Source: CAWDVR01 sp044869805 (GTDB lineage Bacteria > Acidobacteriota > Thermoanaerobaculia > Multivoradales > SZUA-115). From it: 64,000 bases of DNA. Made by a program: the position numbers and the translations under genes. The notes under the pieces were generated by a model. It searched no databases and had not been told where the DNA came from. It saw only the letters and a list, made by a program, of their open reading frames with translations. Location: positions 9,736 to 73,735 of the forward strand of contig JBIOXV010000155.1 of NCBI GenBank assembly GCA_044869805.1, written 5' to 3'. Of the stretch, positions 8,565 to 16,289 are shown piece by piece (positions within the stretch are counted from its first letter, which is position 1; each line of letters starts with the position of its first letter).

Positions 8565-9230
8565 ATGCAGATCGCCCCCTCGATCCTCGCCGCCGACCTC
8601 GCGGACCTGGCCGGCGCCTTGCAAACCTGCGAGCGGGGAGGTGCCGACCTGATCCACGTCGACGTGATGGACGGCCACTTCGTGCCCAACCTCTCTTTCG
8701 GCGTCCCGGTGGTCAAGGCCCTGGCCGGCCGCACCCGGCTGCCGCTCGACATCCACCTGATGGTGTCGAACCCGGACCGCCTGCTCGAGGACTACGTGGC
8801 GGCGGGCGCCGCGCGGGTGGCCGTGCACTGGGAGGCTGCTCCCCACCTCGACCGCACGCTGGCCACTATCCGCCGGGCCGGCGCCAAAGCGGGCGTCGCC
8901 ATCAACCCGGCCACCCCCGTCGAGGTGCTGATCGATATCTTGCACATGGCGGATTTCGTGCTCGTCATGTCCGTCAACCCGGGGTTCGCCGGCCAGAGCT
9001 TCCAGCCGCACGCCGTCGAGAAGATCCGCCGGTTGCGCGGCCTCCTGGCGCGCGCCGGCGGCGCGGTCGAGATCGAGGTCGACGGCGGCGTATCCCCCGA
9101 CAACATCCTCGAGCTGGCCCGCGCCGGCGCCGATTCCTTCGTCGTCGGCTCGGCGCTCTTCGGCAGCTCCGACCCGGCGGCCTTGATCGGCGAGCTGCGC
9201 AGCCGCGCCGCGTCGGCGCGCGCCGCCTAG
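8565..9230 (+). CDS. rpe: Ribulose-phosphate 3-epimerase
   Basis: Interconverts ribulose 5-phosphate and xylulose 5-phosphate in the pentose phosphate pathway. The 221-residue TIM barrel shows the standard markers APSILAADLADL at the N-terminus, HVDVMDGHFVPNLSFG, HLMVSNPDRLL, VMSVNPGFAGQSF and EVDGGVSPDN. Metal-binding His and Asp residues are present in those motifs. ATG at 8565 begins the family's normal N-terminus, 5 bp after the PASTA gene. Confidence 0.95.
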   Translation: MQIAPSILAADLADLAGALQTCERGGADLIHVDVMDGHFVPNLSFGVPVVKALAGRTRLPLDIHLMVSNPDRLLEDYVAAGAARVAVHWEAAPHLDRTLATIRRAGAKAGVAINPATPVEVLIDILHMADFVLVMSVNPGFAGQSFQPHAVEKIRRLRGLLARAGGAVEIEVDGGVSPDNILELARAGADSFVVGSALFGSSDPAALIGELRSRAASARAA

Positions 9231-9253
9231 CCCGGAAGCAACTGGAGATCGTT

Positions 9254-10096
9254 ATGCGACCTGCCTTGCTCGGCAAGCCCTGGTTCTTCGCGCTCGCGGT
9301 AGTGCTCGCCGCGAGCGGCTGCAAGGGAGGCCCCAAGGCCGACCCCATCCTCTCGCTTTCGGCGACCGAGGCGCTGGCCCAGGGCAAGGAGCTGCTGGCG
9401 CGAGAAAAGTATCCGCGCGCGCGGCCCTTCCTGATCCATGCCTTCGAGGTGGAGCCCAACTCGGCCACCGGGCGCGAGGCCCTGCTGCTCGCCGCCGACA
9501 CTTTCTATCTCGAAGGCGGCAACACCAACTACCTGTCGGCCGAGGCCAAGTACCGCGATTTCCTCAACCGCTTCCCGACCTCTGACCGCTCGGCCTATGC
9601 TCAGTTCCAGGTCGCCAGCTCGCTCGCCAAGCGCATGGAGCGGCCCGACCGCGACCAGTCGACGACGCGCAAGGCGCTGGCCGCCTTCGAGGAGCTGCTG
9701 CGCCTCTACCCCACCTCGGAGTACGCGGCGCAGGCGCGGGAGCAGATCCGCGTGGTGCGCGACAACCTGGCGGAGCACGAGTTCGTGGTCGGCCGCTTCT
9801 ACATCCGCTACGGCATCCCGGTGGCGGCGGTGCAGCGCTTCGAGTACCTGCTCGCCACCTACCCCGAGTACGGCGAGAAGGACAAGGCCTTTTTCTACCT
9901 CGGCCAGGCCTACCAGAACGCCCGGCGCGGCGAGGAGGCGACCACTATGTTCGACCGCCTGCAGCGCCAGTTCCCCGAGAGCCCGTACGTGAAAGAGATC
10001 CCCAAGGTGCGCAAGGACGCGCCCGCGGCCGGCAAGGCCACGGAGGCCGAGAAGGCGCCGGACGAGCAGGGAGCCTCGACGGGGGGCGGGCGATGA
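9254..10096 (+). CDS. bamD: BamD-like outer-membrane assembly lipoprotein (TPR)
   Basis: A lipoprotein of 280 residues with lipobox AASGC, so lipidated Cys23. At least four TPR-like helical hairpins follow: EALAQGKELLAREKYPRARP, the AEAKYRDFLNRFPTS segment, AAFEELLRLYPTSEYAAQAR and AVQRFEYLLATYPEYGEKDK. Spacing and motifs match the BamD/ComL family, which works with BamA in inserting beta-barrel proteins. A BamD hallmark, LAEHEFVVGRFYIRYGIPVAA, is present in two adjoining parts near residues 173-193. A low-complexity C-terminal tail is dispensable-looking. It overlaps the CpoB-like gene by 4 bp (ATGA). Confidence 0.85.
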   Translation: MRPALLGKPWFFALAVVLAASGCKGGPKADPILSLSATEALAQGKELLAREKYPRARPFLIHAFEVEPNSATGREALLLAADTFYLEGGNTNYLSAEAKYRDFLNRFPTSDRSAYAQFQVASSLAKRMERPDRDQSTTRKALAAFEELLRLYPTSEYAAQAREQIRVVRDNLAEHEFVVGRFYIRYGIPVAAVQRFEYLLATYPEYGEKDKAFFYLGQAYQNARRGEEATTMFDRLQRQFPESPYVKEIPKVRKDAPAAGKATEAEKAPDEQGASTGGGR

Positions 10097-10908
10097 ACCG
10101 CGAACGGCCGGGTTGGCGGCTCTGGCGGGCGAGCGCCGTGCTGCTCGCGGTGCTGCCGCTCGCGGCTTGCGCCAGCAACCCGTTCGCCGCGCGCACCGCG
10201 GCCCCCGACGAGGTGGCCGAGCTCAAAGCGCGGGTGGTGGAGCTGCAACGGCAGGTGACGGTGCACGAGATCGAGCTCGCCCGCTTGCGCGATCGCCTGA
10301 GCGTGCTCGCGGCCGGCCGGCCGCAGGCCGCCTCGCCGCCCGCCGCCAGGCCAACGTCCCCGAGGCTCACCTACGAGCCCGTCCCGGAGACCGACACCAG
10401 CGGATCGTCCACCGGCGTTCCCATGCCGCCGGCGTCCTTCGAGGAGGGCGACCTTCCCGCGACCGATCCGGAGCCGATCCCCGCTGCCCCGCCCTTCAGC
10501 CGTGCTCCGTCTGCTGCCCAGGCCCCGGCGACCCCAGAGGCGCAGGTGCTCTACGACGAGGGTTACAGCCTCGTGCAGCAGGGCCGCCACGCGGAGGCCG
10601 AGGAGCGGCTGCTGAGCTTCCTCGAGAGGCATGGCTCGACCGAGCTCGCCGACAACGCGCTCTACTGGATCGGCGAGTCCCGCTACGCGCGCCACGACTA
10701 CCCGGGAGCGCTCGAGGCCTTCCAGCAGACGGCCGAGCGCTACCCGCAGGGCAACAAGCTGCCTGATGCCTTGCTCAAGGTCGGCCTCTGCCTGCAGAAG
10801 ATGGGTGACGAGGTGGGAGCCCGCGACGTGCTGACCGAGGTCGCCCGCAGGTTTCCCGGTACCGCCGCCTCGGCAACGGCCGAGGAGATCCTGCGCACCC
10901 TGTCCTAG
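10093..10908 (+). CDS. CpoB/YbgF-like lipoprotein: coiled coil plus C-terminal TPRs
   Basis: A 271-residue protein with a perfect lipobox LAAC (Cys26). A short coiled coil (about 35-75, DEVAELKARVVELQRQVTVH) is followed by a Pro/Ala-rich linker. Three C-terminal TPRs start near residue 150 (EAQVLYDEGYSLVQQGRHAE; ALYWIGESRYARHDYPGALE; DALLKVGLCLQKMGDEVGA). The domain order is that of CpoB/YbgF, which links cell-wall synthesis to Tol-Pal constriction. Classical CpoB is periplasmic and unlipidated; the lipid anchor is a difference. It is translationally coupled to bamD. Confidence 0.8.
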   Translation: MNRERPGWRLWRASAVLLAVLPLAACASNPFAARTAAPDEVAELKARVVELQRQVTVHEIELARLRDRLSVLAAGRPQAASPPAARPTSPRLTYEPVPETDTSGSSTGVPMPPASFEEGDLPATDPEPIPAAPPFSRAPSAAQAPATPEAQVLYDEGYSLVQQGRHAEAEERLLSFLERHGSTELADNALYWIGESRYARHDYPGALEAFQQTAERYPQGNKLPDALLKVGLCLQKMGDEVGARDVLTEVARRFPGTAASATAEEILRTLS

Positions 10909-10950
10909 CTCGCCGAGCCATAGCGGCGGCTTCGCGAGGCACCACCGTGG

Positions 10951-10967
10951 TTCAAGCAACGCTTGAA
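10951..10967 (+). other. Short perfect inverted repeat after the bamD-cpoB unit
   Basis: TTCAAGC and GCTTGAA arms (7 bp each) flank a 3-base loop, 42 bp past the CpoB-like stop. No U-run follows, so it is not a convincing intrinsic terminator. It could be a factor-dependent end or a processing hairpin. Confidence 0.35.
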
Positions 10968-10994
10968 GCGGACCGGCCTAAAGCACTCTAAACC

Positions 10995-11023
10995 TTGACA
11001 CTCGGGCCAAAACAGGGTAGCTT
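10995..11023 (+). promoter_or_regulatory. Sigma-70 promoter for the LysM gene
   Basis: A perfect -35 TTGACA at 10995-11000, a 17-bp spacer and a -10-like TAGCTT at 11018-11023. The leader to the ATG at 11098 is about 70 nt and contains a GGGAGG ribosome site (GTGGGAGGTTCC). The weak -10 lowers confidence. Confidence 0.5.
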
Positions 11024-11097
11024 GGCAAATAGAGACTTCAGTATAGGTCAGGCCTGCCCCCGAGGCTCGGCCCCCGAGGCGTGGGAGGTTCCCTGAG

Positions 11098-12297
11098 ATG
11101 ATCCGACGGTCCTTCGTTGCCGCTGCCTCTCTGACTGTGCTTGCCTGGGCGAGCCCCGCGGTGGCGGCGGATCAGCCGCCGGCGAACCTCCACCTGGTCG
11201 GCGACCACTGGACGGCGTGGGATCCACCGGCGCCTCCTCCAGATGCCCAGGTCTACATCATCGTCCCCGGCGACACGCTCTGGGACCTGGCGCGGAAGTT
11301 CTACGGCGACCCCTATCTCTGGCCGCAACTCTGGGAGCGCAACCAGTACATCAGGGACGCGCACTGGATCTATCCTGGCGATCCGCTGGTGATCGGGCCG
11401 CAGGTCGCGGCGGCCGAGAGCCTGGACACCGTCGACTTCGGAACCGGAGAGGGCGGCGAGGGTACCGCCCCCGGCGGCGCCCAGCCGGAGGCCGCCGTGG
11501 ACTTGAGCCGCGAGCTACAGCCGGCGGAGGCCGCCGCCGGTGCCCCGGTGCCGCTGGGCACGGAGTCGGATATCTACTGCTCGGGCTACATCGGCGATCT
11601 CGAAGAGTCCTTCCCCTACTCGATCGTGGGCTCCGAGTTCGAGGTCCTGTCGCCGCCCCTCGAGGGGGTCGGCCGGGCAACCGGTACCTACGGCTCGGCG
11701 GACACGGTCAAGTACGGGCTCGACACCGGCGACATCGTGTACCTGGACGGTGGCCGGGCGAGTGGCTTGGAGCCCGGGACCTTGCTCAGCGCGGTGGTGC
11801 CCACCCGCGCCATCACCCATCCGACGACCAAGAAGGTCTTCGGGCGGATCTATCGCTACACCGGCAGGCTCCGCGTCCTCTCGGTGCAGGACGACACGGC
11901 GATTGCCGAGCTGGTTGCGACCTGCGACCCCATCACCGTGGGCTCGCGCCTCAAGCTCTTCGAGCCGGAGCCGGTGCCGCTCGCGCGCCGCACGGTGCCG
12001 CGCCCCGTCAACTACCCCTCGCCGGCCGCCAGCCTGGTGGGCGCGCCGGTGATCCTCGCCGCGCAGGACGACATCGTGGCGCTCGGGCAGGACCACGTGG
12101 TGTTCATCGATCGCGGTGCCGACGCCGGCGTCACGCCGGGCGACATCTACACCATCTACCGCCTGCACCCCAAGGGCCTGCCGCCGGTCGTCCTCGGCGA
12201 AGTGGGAGTGCTCTCCGTGCACCCGCACTCCTCGGTCGTCAAGATCATCGCCTCGCGTCACACCATCTACCGCGGCGATCTTCTCGAGCTCAAGTAG
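11098..12297 (+). CDS. Exported LysM-domain protein
   Basis: A 399-residue protein. A signal peptide spans residues 1-24 (AVA/AD cleavage). One LysM domain covers about 51-99 (VYIIVPGDTLWDLARKFYG, then WPQLWERNQYI and YPGDPLVIG). LysM binds N-acetylglucosamine in peptidoglycan. The remaining 300 residues are beta-rich with no catalytic motif I recognise. Two blocks, around residues 205-260 and 320-399, are similar in character (GDIVYLDGG... and GDIYTIYRL...) and may be repeats of one fold. Probably a periplasmic wall-binding protein of the LysM-only class common in Acidobacteria and Deltaproteobacteria. Confidence 0.8.
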   Translation: MIRRSFVAAASLTVLAWASPAVAADQPPANLHLVGDHWTAWDPPAPPPDAQVYIIVPGDTLWDLARKFYGDPYLWPQLWERNQYIRDAHWIYPGDPLVIGPQVAAAESLDTVDFGTGEGGEGTAPGGAQPEAAVDLSRELQPAEAAAGAPVPLGTESDIYCSGYIGDLEESFPYSIVGSEFEVLSPPLEGVGRATGTYGSADTVKYGLDTGDIVYLDGGRASGLEPGTLLSAVVPTRAITHPTTKKVFGRIYRYTGRLRVLSVQDDTAIAELVATCDPITVGSRLKLFEPEPVPLARRTVPRPVNYPSPAASLVGAPVILAAQDDIVALGQDHVVFIDRGADAGVTPGDIYTIYRLHPKGLPPVVLGEVGVLSVHPHSSVVKIIASRHTIYRGDLLELK

Positions 12298-12405
12298 AGC
12301 GAGCCCCCGCCGGGAGCTGTGGTATCCTGCCCGGGTCAAATCAGACCCGAGCAGGACAGCGGCTCGACCGCGAGCCCGGCAAGCCAGAAGAGCGAGGTGC
12401 GTGCG

Positions 12406-12678
12406 GTGGCGGAACAGAATCTCAACGGCAGCCTGTCGCGGATCGTGGATGAGCTGGTGCGGCGAGGCATCACTCTCGAGCAGGCACGCCGTGAGTTCGA
12501 GCGGCAGTTCATCGTTGCCTCACTGAAGTCGAACGACGGCAATTTCTGCCGTTCCGCCAGGTCCCTGGGTGTCCACCGCAACACCCTCCGCAACAAGGTT
12601 TCGACCCTCGGCATCGAACCCGAGGACATGCGCGCTCGCGGCCGCAAGCCCGCCCGCCGCCGCACTGCGCAGATCTGA
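12406..12678 (+). CDS. Small Fis-type DNA-binding protein
   Basis: About 90 residues. The N-terminal half is helical (LSRIVDELVRRGITLEQARR). The C-terminal Fis-type helix-turn-helix reads NFCRSARSLGVHRNTLRNKV. This HTH is shared by Fis and by the C-termini of NtrC-class activators. Here it stands alone, so it may be a nucleoid or promoter-bending factor. I prefer the GTG at 12406, with a GAGCGAGG ribosome site 8-9 bp upstream; in-frame GTG at 12397 and a start at 12319 are alternatives. A short basic tail (ARGRKPARRR) may add DNA contacts. Confidence 0.75.
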   Translation: MAEQNLNGSLSRIVDELVRRGITLEQARREFERQFIVASLKSNDGNFCRSARSLGVHRNTLRNKVSTLGIEPEDMRARGRKPARRRTAQI

Positions 12679-12710
12679 CCCCCCACTTTTGCCCCGGGCG
12701 GTTCCGTGTT

Positions 12711-12725
12711 TGGCACGGAACTCGC
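12711..12725 (+). promoter_or_regulatory. Sigma-54-like site or hairpin upstream of the lytic transglycosylase
   Basis: TGGCACGGAACTCGC has GG and GC separated by exactly 10 bp, as in -24/-12 promoters, with one mismatch in the -12 half (TCGC for TTGC). The same bases form the right part of an inverted repeat GTTCCGT/ACGGAAC (12701-12721). A regulatory hairpin for the upstream Fis gene is therefore an equal explanation. Confidence 0.3.
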
Positions 12726-12888
12726 ACTTGATTGCCTCTTATGCGTAAGCGGCCGCCCGGCGCAGTCTCCGCGGCGGTACGAGAAAAATCTTCGAGCCGG
12801 CGCCGTCGGCACCTCTGAGTGCCGATTCTGCCGCATCCCGCCTTAATGGCCGGCTTGGAGGCAGCAGCCCGCGGAGGGATCTTGGACT

Positions 12889-13635
12889 ATGGTCAAGAAG
12901 ACTGCACGTGTGCCCCTATTGGCCGTCGTGAGCCTTTTCTCTTTTGCCGTCGCCTTCTCCTCTTTCCCATCCATCCCCACGGTACGCGACATCGCCTGGC
13001 GGCAGGCGTCGGACCTGCAGGCGTTCCTCGGCTCCGTCAACCACCCGTACTCGCCGGACCTGCCACCGCAGGAGTTCCACCTGGTGGAAGAGGACACGTT
13101 CTCCTCGGTGCTGACCGAGGAGCAACGGAGCTTCGAGCTGTTCGGGCCGATGGAGAAGCGCGCGGGCAACGCGGCGCTGCCGATGGGAGTTCCGTTCCGC
13201 GCCGCGATCGAGCGCACCGCCGAGCGCTACGATCTTGACAGCCGCCTGCTGGCCGCGGTGGTGGAGGCGGAATCGAACTTCAACCCGCGGGTGGTTTCAC
13301 CGAAGGGAGCCGTGGGCCTGACGCAGGTGATGCCGACCACCGCGCCGCAAAGCCGCGCAGGCGGCCCCGCGGACCTCCATGATCCGGACGTCAACCTCGA
13401 CGCCGGCGCGCGTTACCTGCGCCTCCTGCTCGACCAGTTCGAAGGCAATACCGAGCTGGCGCTCGCCGCCTACAACGCGGGCCCGGGCAATGTCGCGCGC
13501 TTCCGCGGCGTGCCACCCTTCAGCGAAACTCGTGTCTACGTGCAGAAGGTGATGCGGCTCTACGAGCGGCATCAGAGCGCGGAGCACGCCGTCGCGGAAG
13601 AGCCCACGCCCGCGCCGGCCTCGACCGCGCCCTGA
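12889..13635 (+). CDS. Lytic transglycosylase, SLT domain
   Basis: A 248-residue protein with an N-terminal signal or anchor helix (about 8-28) and a goose-type lysozyme/SLT fold from residue 105. The family motif VEAESNFNP places catalytic Glu at 128. It is followed by GAVGLTQVMPTTA, then DPDVNLDAGARYLRLLLDQF and AYNAGPGNVARF. It cleaves the MurNAc-GlcNAc bond to form 1,6-anhydro-MurNAc. The AmgK-like kinase nearby (13925-14896), if genuine, would act on a product of this reaction. The C-terminal 30 residues are Ala/Pro-rich. Confidence 0.9.
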   Translation: MVKKTARVPLLAVVSLFSFAVAFSSFPSIPTVRDIAWRQASDLQAFLGSVNHPYSPDLPPQEFHLVEEDTFSSVLTEEQRSFELFGPMEKRAGNAALPMGVPFRAAIERTAERYDLDSRLLAAVVEAESNFNPRVVSPKGAVGLTQVMPTTAPQSRAGGPADLHDPDVNLDAGARYLRLLLDQFEGNTELALAAYNAGPGNVARFRGVPPFSETRVYVQKVMRLYERHQSAEHAVAEEPTPAPASTAP

Positions 13636-13639
13636 GCGG

Positions 13640-13855
13640 CTACTCCTTGCGGGCGTCGCTCGGGGCGGACAGCTGCGGCTGGGCGTCCCGGTCGTCGTCC
13701 GACTTGAGGCCCTTCTTGAAGTTGCGGATGCCCTCGCCCATGCTGCGCCCGAGGTTGGGCAGCTTGGTGGCGCCGAAGATCAGCACCAGGATCAACAGGA
13801 TGATCAGCAGCTCGGGAACTCCCAAGCCGCCGATGAGACCAGCCACGCTCAGCAT
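13640..13855 (-). CDS. tatA: Twin-arginine translocase subunit TatA/TatE
   Basis: A 71-residue protein. A short periplasmic stub leads into one transmembrane helix (GVPELLIILLILVLIFGATK), then the conserved hinge KLPNLGRSMGEGIRNFKKG and an acidic tail. TatA forms the pore that passes folded proteins carrying RR signal peptides. I start at MLSVAGLIGG (13855), not further upstream, because the family starts just before the helix. No tatB or tatC adjoins. It converges on the transglycosylase gene with 4 bp between stops and lies downstream of the kinase gene. Confidence 0.9.
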   Translation of the reverse strand: MLSVAGLIGGLGVPELLIILLILVLIFGATKLPNLGRSMGEGIRNFKKGLKSDDDRDAQPQLSAPSDARKE

Positions 13856-13924
13856 GATTGCGCTCCCGGAGCGCCCGAGCCGAGAAGCCGGCTCCACGCT
13901 CCTCAAGATCGATCGCCGGCCAGT

Positions 13925-14896
13925 CTAACAGAAGCCACTCGCCGCGACCCGGCGGGAGAGAGCGGGCACCAGCCCCTCGCCTTCGGGCGTGCGGGCGAGG
14001 TGGAAGAGGGCGCGCGCCAGCGTCGGCGGGATCAGCGGCAGGTGGCGATCGATGCCGCGCCTCGCGAATGCGGCGAACGTGCCCACCGCCTTGAGCGTGC
14101 GCTGCGCCGCGGCGCGGTGATAGGCGAGGCGTTGCGCCGCGGTCGAGAGCCTGGATGCCAGGATCTCCGCGGTGAGCTCGGGCGGCGGAAAGAGGCTGTC
14201 GTTGAGCAGCGAGGCGAGATCGTAGAACGGCGGGCCCAGCCGCAGGTCCTGGTGGTCGAGCACCCAGAGCCCGAGCCCAGACGGGGATCCAAAGACCCTC
14301 ACGGCCAAATTACGGGCCATGAAGTCGCGATGGCAGGGGACGGCGCCAGCAGCGCCGAGCGCTTCGCACAGCGCGCCGAGCGCGTCCTCCAGGCGGCGCG
14401 CCTCGGCTGCGCCTCCCAGCAAGCCGTGCGGCTCGAGGAACACCTCCCACGTCTGCCGGAGCTCCCGGGCCAGGAGCTCGCCATCGAGCGGCGGGTTGAG
14501 AGCGGCCACGGCGGCGGCCGGCAGGCCCGCGATGCGCTCCGCGATCTCGGCGGCGCGGTGAAACAACGGCGTGAGGGCCGCCCACGGCTCGGTCGCGAGG
14601 TCGTAGAGGGTGCGCGGGCCCACGTCCTCGACCAGCATCACGCCGCACTCGCAGTCGCTCGCCACGATGCGCGGCACCGCCACGCCGATCCCCTCGAGGA
14701 GCTGCGTGGTGGCGAGGAAGCGGTGACAGGAGGCGAGGATCGACGGCGGGTAGACAGCGAGGATCGCCGTGCCACCGGCCGCGGCGCCGAGGCGCGCATA
14801 GCGGCGCACCGAGACGTCTCCCGGCAGGGCCACCAGGGTCTCGGGGGCATGGCCCGCGGCCCTCAGCCAGGCCTCGACTTCCGGTGCCAGTTCCAT
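13925..14896 (-). CDS. Phosphotransferase (APH fold), AmgK-like sugar kinase
   Basis: A 323-residue kinase of the aminoglycoside phosphotransferase fold. Brenner motif HRDFMARN at 189-196 (Asp191 catalytic) is followed by VLDHQDLRLGPPFYDLASLL (from residue 212), with the metal-binding Asp. The HRDFM.RN plus DxQD..GP..YDLASLL pairing is what I know from AmgK, the anomeric N-acetylmuramate/N-acetylglucosamine kinase of the MurU recycling route. That assignment is likely but not proved, and no murU lies alongside. The start MELAPEVEAW is 45 bp from the divergent gene. Confidence 0.7.
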   Translation of the reverse strand: MELAPEVEAWLRAAGHAPETLVALPGDVSVRRYARLGAAAGGTAILAVYPPSILASCHRFLATTQLLEGIGVAVPRIVASDCECGVMLVEDVGPRTLYDLATEPWAALTPLFHRAAEIAERIAGLPAAAVAALNPPLDGELLARELRQTWEVFLEPHGLLGGAAEARRLEDALGALCEALGAAGAVPCHRDFMARNLAVRVFGSPSGLGLWVLDHQDLRLGPPFYDLASLLNDSLFPPPELTAEILASRLSTAAQRLAYHRAAAQRTLKAVGTFAAFARRGIDRHLPLIPPTLARALFHLARTPEGEGLVPALSRRVAASGFC

Positions 14897-14906
14897 CGCG
14901 TATAAT
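14879..14906 (+). promoter_or_regulatory. Promoter for the 14941-rlmN operon
   Basis: A perfect -10 TATAAT at 14901-14906, with a weak -35 (TTCCGG, 16-bp spacer). Transcription would begin near 14913, leaving a 28-nt leader to the ATG at 14941. The site lies in the 44-bp gap between two divergent genes. Confidence 0.5.
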
Positions 14907-14940
14907 CCCCGAGCGATTCTTGGGCGGAAAGCATAGTCGA

Positions 14941-15234
14941 ATGAAAAAGCAGGACGCCGACCTCCGCGAGCTACTGCGCGATCTGGGACGCGCGCTGTCG
15001 CAGTCCATCGCGCATTCGCCGGAAATCCACCGCACCCTGCGCCGCTTCCACGAAGAGGGCTACACGCTGCACTTGACGCTCGACTGCAAGCGCCAGCCAC
15101 CGGCGGTCGAGCCGGTGGCCGTCGCGCGCCGTGGCGCGGCCGCCGAGCCGAGCTTCACGATCGACGCGCGCGACCTGTCCTTTCTGCGCTCGATCGGGAT
15201 CGATCCCACCCGGCGTCTACGCCGGCGAAAGTGA
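14941..15234 (+). CDS. Conserved-looking small protein of unknown function
   Basis: A 97-residue protein I do not recognise. The N-terminal half is amphipathic helix (LRELLRDLGRALSQSI), followed by TLRRFHEEGYTLHLTLDC. The middle is Pro/Ala-rich. It ends with SFTIDARDLSFLRSIGIDP and a basic RRLRRRK tail. There is no signal peptide or membrane segment. The stop overlaps the rlmN start by 4 bp (GTGA), so the two are probably co-translated. Confidence 0.6.
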   Translation: MKKQDADLRELLRDLGRALSQSIAHSPEIHRTLRRFHEEGYTLHLTLDCKRQPPAVEPVAVARRGAAAEPSFTIDARDLSFLRSIGIDPTRRLRRRK

Positions 15235-16289
15235 CCAAACCGCCGCTCCTGGGTCTTTCGCGTTCCGACCTTGCCGCGGCGCTCGCCGAGGTCGTCGACC
15301 GTCCCTACCGCGTCGAGCAGATCTACCGGGCCTTGAACCAGCGCGGTGTCGAGAGCTTCGACGCCATCACCGATCTCGCCAAGCCCCTGCGCAGCGAGCT
15401 CGAGGCGCGCTTCGAGGTCGGTGGAGCGCGCGTCGTCGAGCACCTGCCGGCGAGCGACGGCAGCGAGAAGCTTCTCCTCGAGCTTGCCGACGGCGCCACC
15501 ATCGAGGCGGTCGACATCCCCGACGGCGACCGCCGCACCTTCTGCATCTCGAGCCAGGCGGGATGCGCTCTGGCCTGCAGGTTCTGCGTCACCGGCTTCT
15601 GGGGCGCGGGCCGCAACCTGACGAGCGGCGAGATCGTCGGCCAGGTGCTCGCCATGCGGCGCTTGCGGGAGATCGATTCCGCGGGCCTCAACCTGGTGTT
15701 CATGGGGATGGGCGAGCCGCTGCTCAACCTGGAGGCGCTCGCCGCCTCGCTCGCCATCCTGACCGAATCGATCTCCTGGCGGCGGATCACGGTGTCGACC
15801 GCCGGCGTGGTGCCGGGGATCCAGGCGATGGCCGGATGGGACAAGCGCCCCAACCTCGCGGTCTCGCTGCACGCGCCCGACGACGAGCGGCGCGATCAGG
15901 TGATGCCGATCAACAAGAGCTACCCGCTCGCCGAGCTGCTGGCGGCGCTGGCCCGCTTCCCGCTCGAGAAGGGCCGCAAGATCACCTTCGAGTACCTCCT
16001 GATCCGCGGCTTCAACGATCGGCCGGCCGACGCCGACCGGCTGGCGAAGCTGGTCGAACGCCTGCCCGCCAAGGTGAACCTGATCCCGATCAACCCGGAC
16101 CCGGTGCTCGGCGGAAGCATGGTGCCGCCCGCTGCCGAAGTAGTGGACCGGTTCCGCGACCGCCTGCGCCAACGCGGGCTCGTTGCCACCGTGCGGCGGC
16201 GGCGTGGCGACGAGGTGAGCGCGGCGTGCGGTCAGCTCCGCGCCTTCGGCCGCGAGGCCCGCGGGTTCAGGCTACGCACGGCGGTCTGA
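15231..16289 (+). CDS. rlmN: Dual-specificity 23S rRNA/tRNA adenine-C2 methyltransferase
   Basis: Radical-SAM enzyme that methylates C2 of A2503 in 23S rRNA and A37 in certain tRNAs. The 352-residue protein has the cluster motif Cys112-x3-Cys116-x2-Cys119 (CALACRFC). Cys105 and Cys333 (AACGQL) match the two non-cluster cysteines of the family, one of which becomes the methyl carrier. NLVFMGMGEPLLN, VSLHAPDDERRD and YLLIRGFND are further family blocks. Its 3' end overlaps the convergent pgeF by 18 bp. Confidence 0.95.
   Translation: MTKPPLLGLSRSDLAAALAEVVDRPYRVEQIYRALNQRGVESFDAITDLAKPLRSELEARFEVGGARVVEHLPASDGSEKLLLELADGATIEAVDIPDGDRRTFCISSQAGCALACRFCVTGFWGAGRNLTSGEIVGQVLAMRRLREIDSAGLNLVFMGMGEPLLNLEALAASLAILTESISWRRITVSTAGVVPGIQAMAGWDKRPNLAVSLHAPDDERRDQVMPINKSYPLAELLAALARFPLEKGRKITFEYLLIRGFNDRPADADRLAKLVERLPAKVNLIPINPDPVLGGSMVPPAAEVVDRFRDRLRQRGLVATVRRRRGDEVSAACGQLRAFGREARGFRLRTAV

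Noticed and set aside
12319..12405. N-terminal extension of the Fis-type protein
   Set aside because: The upstream codons are low complexity and lack a good ribosome site. The GTG at 12406 has one.
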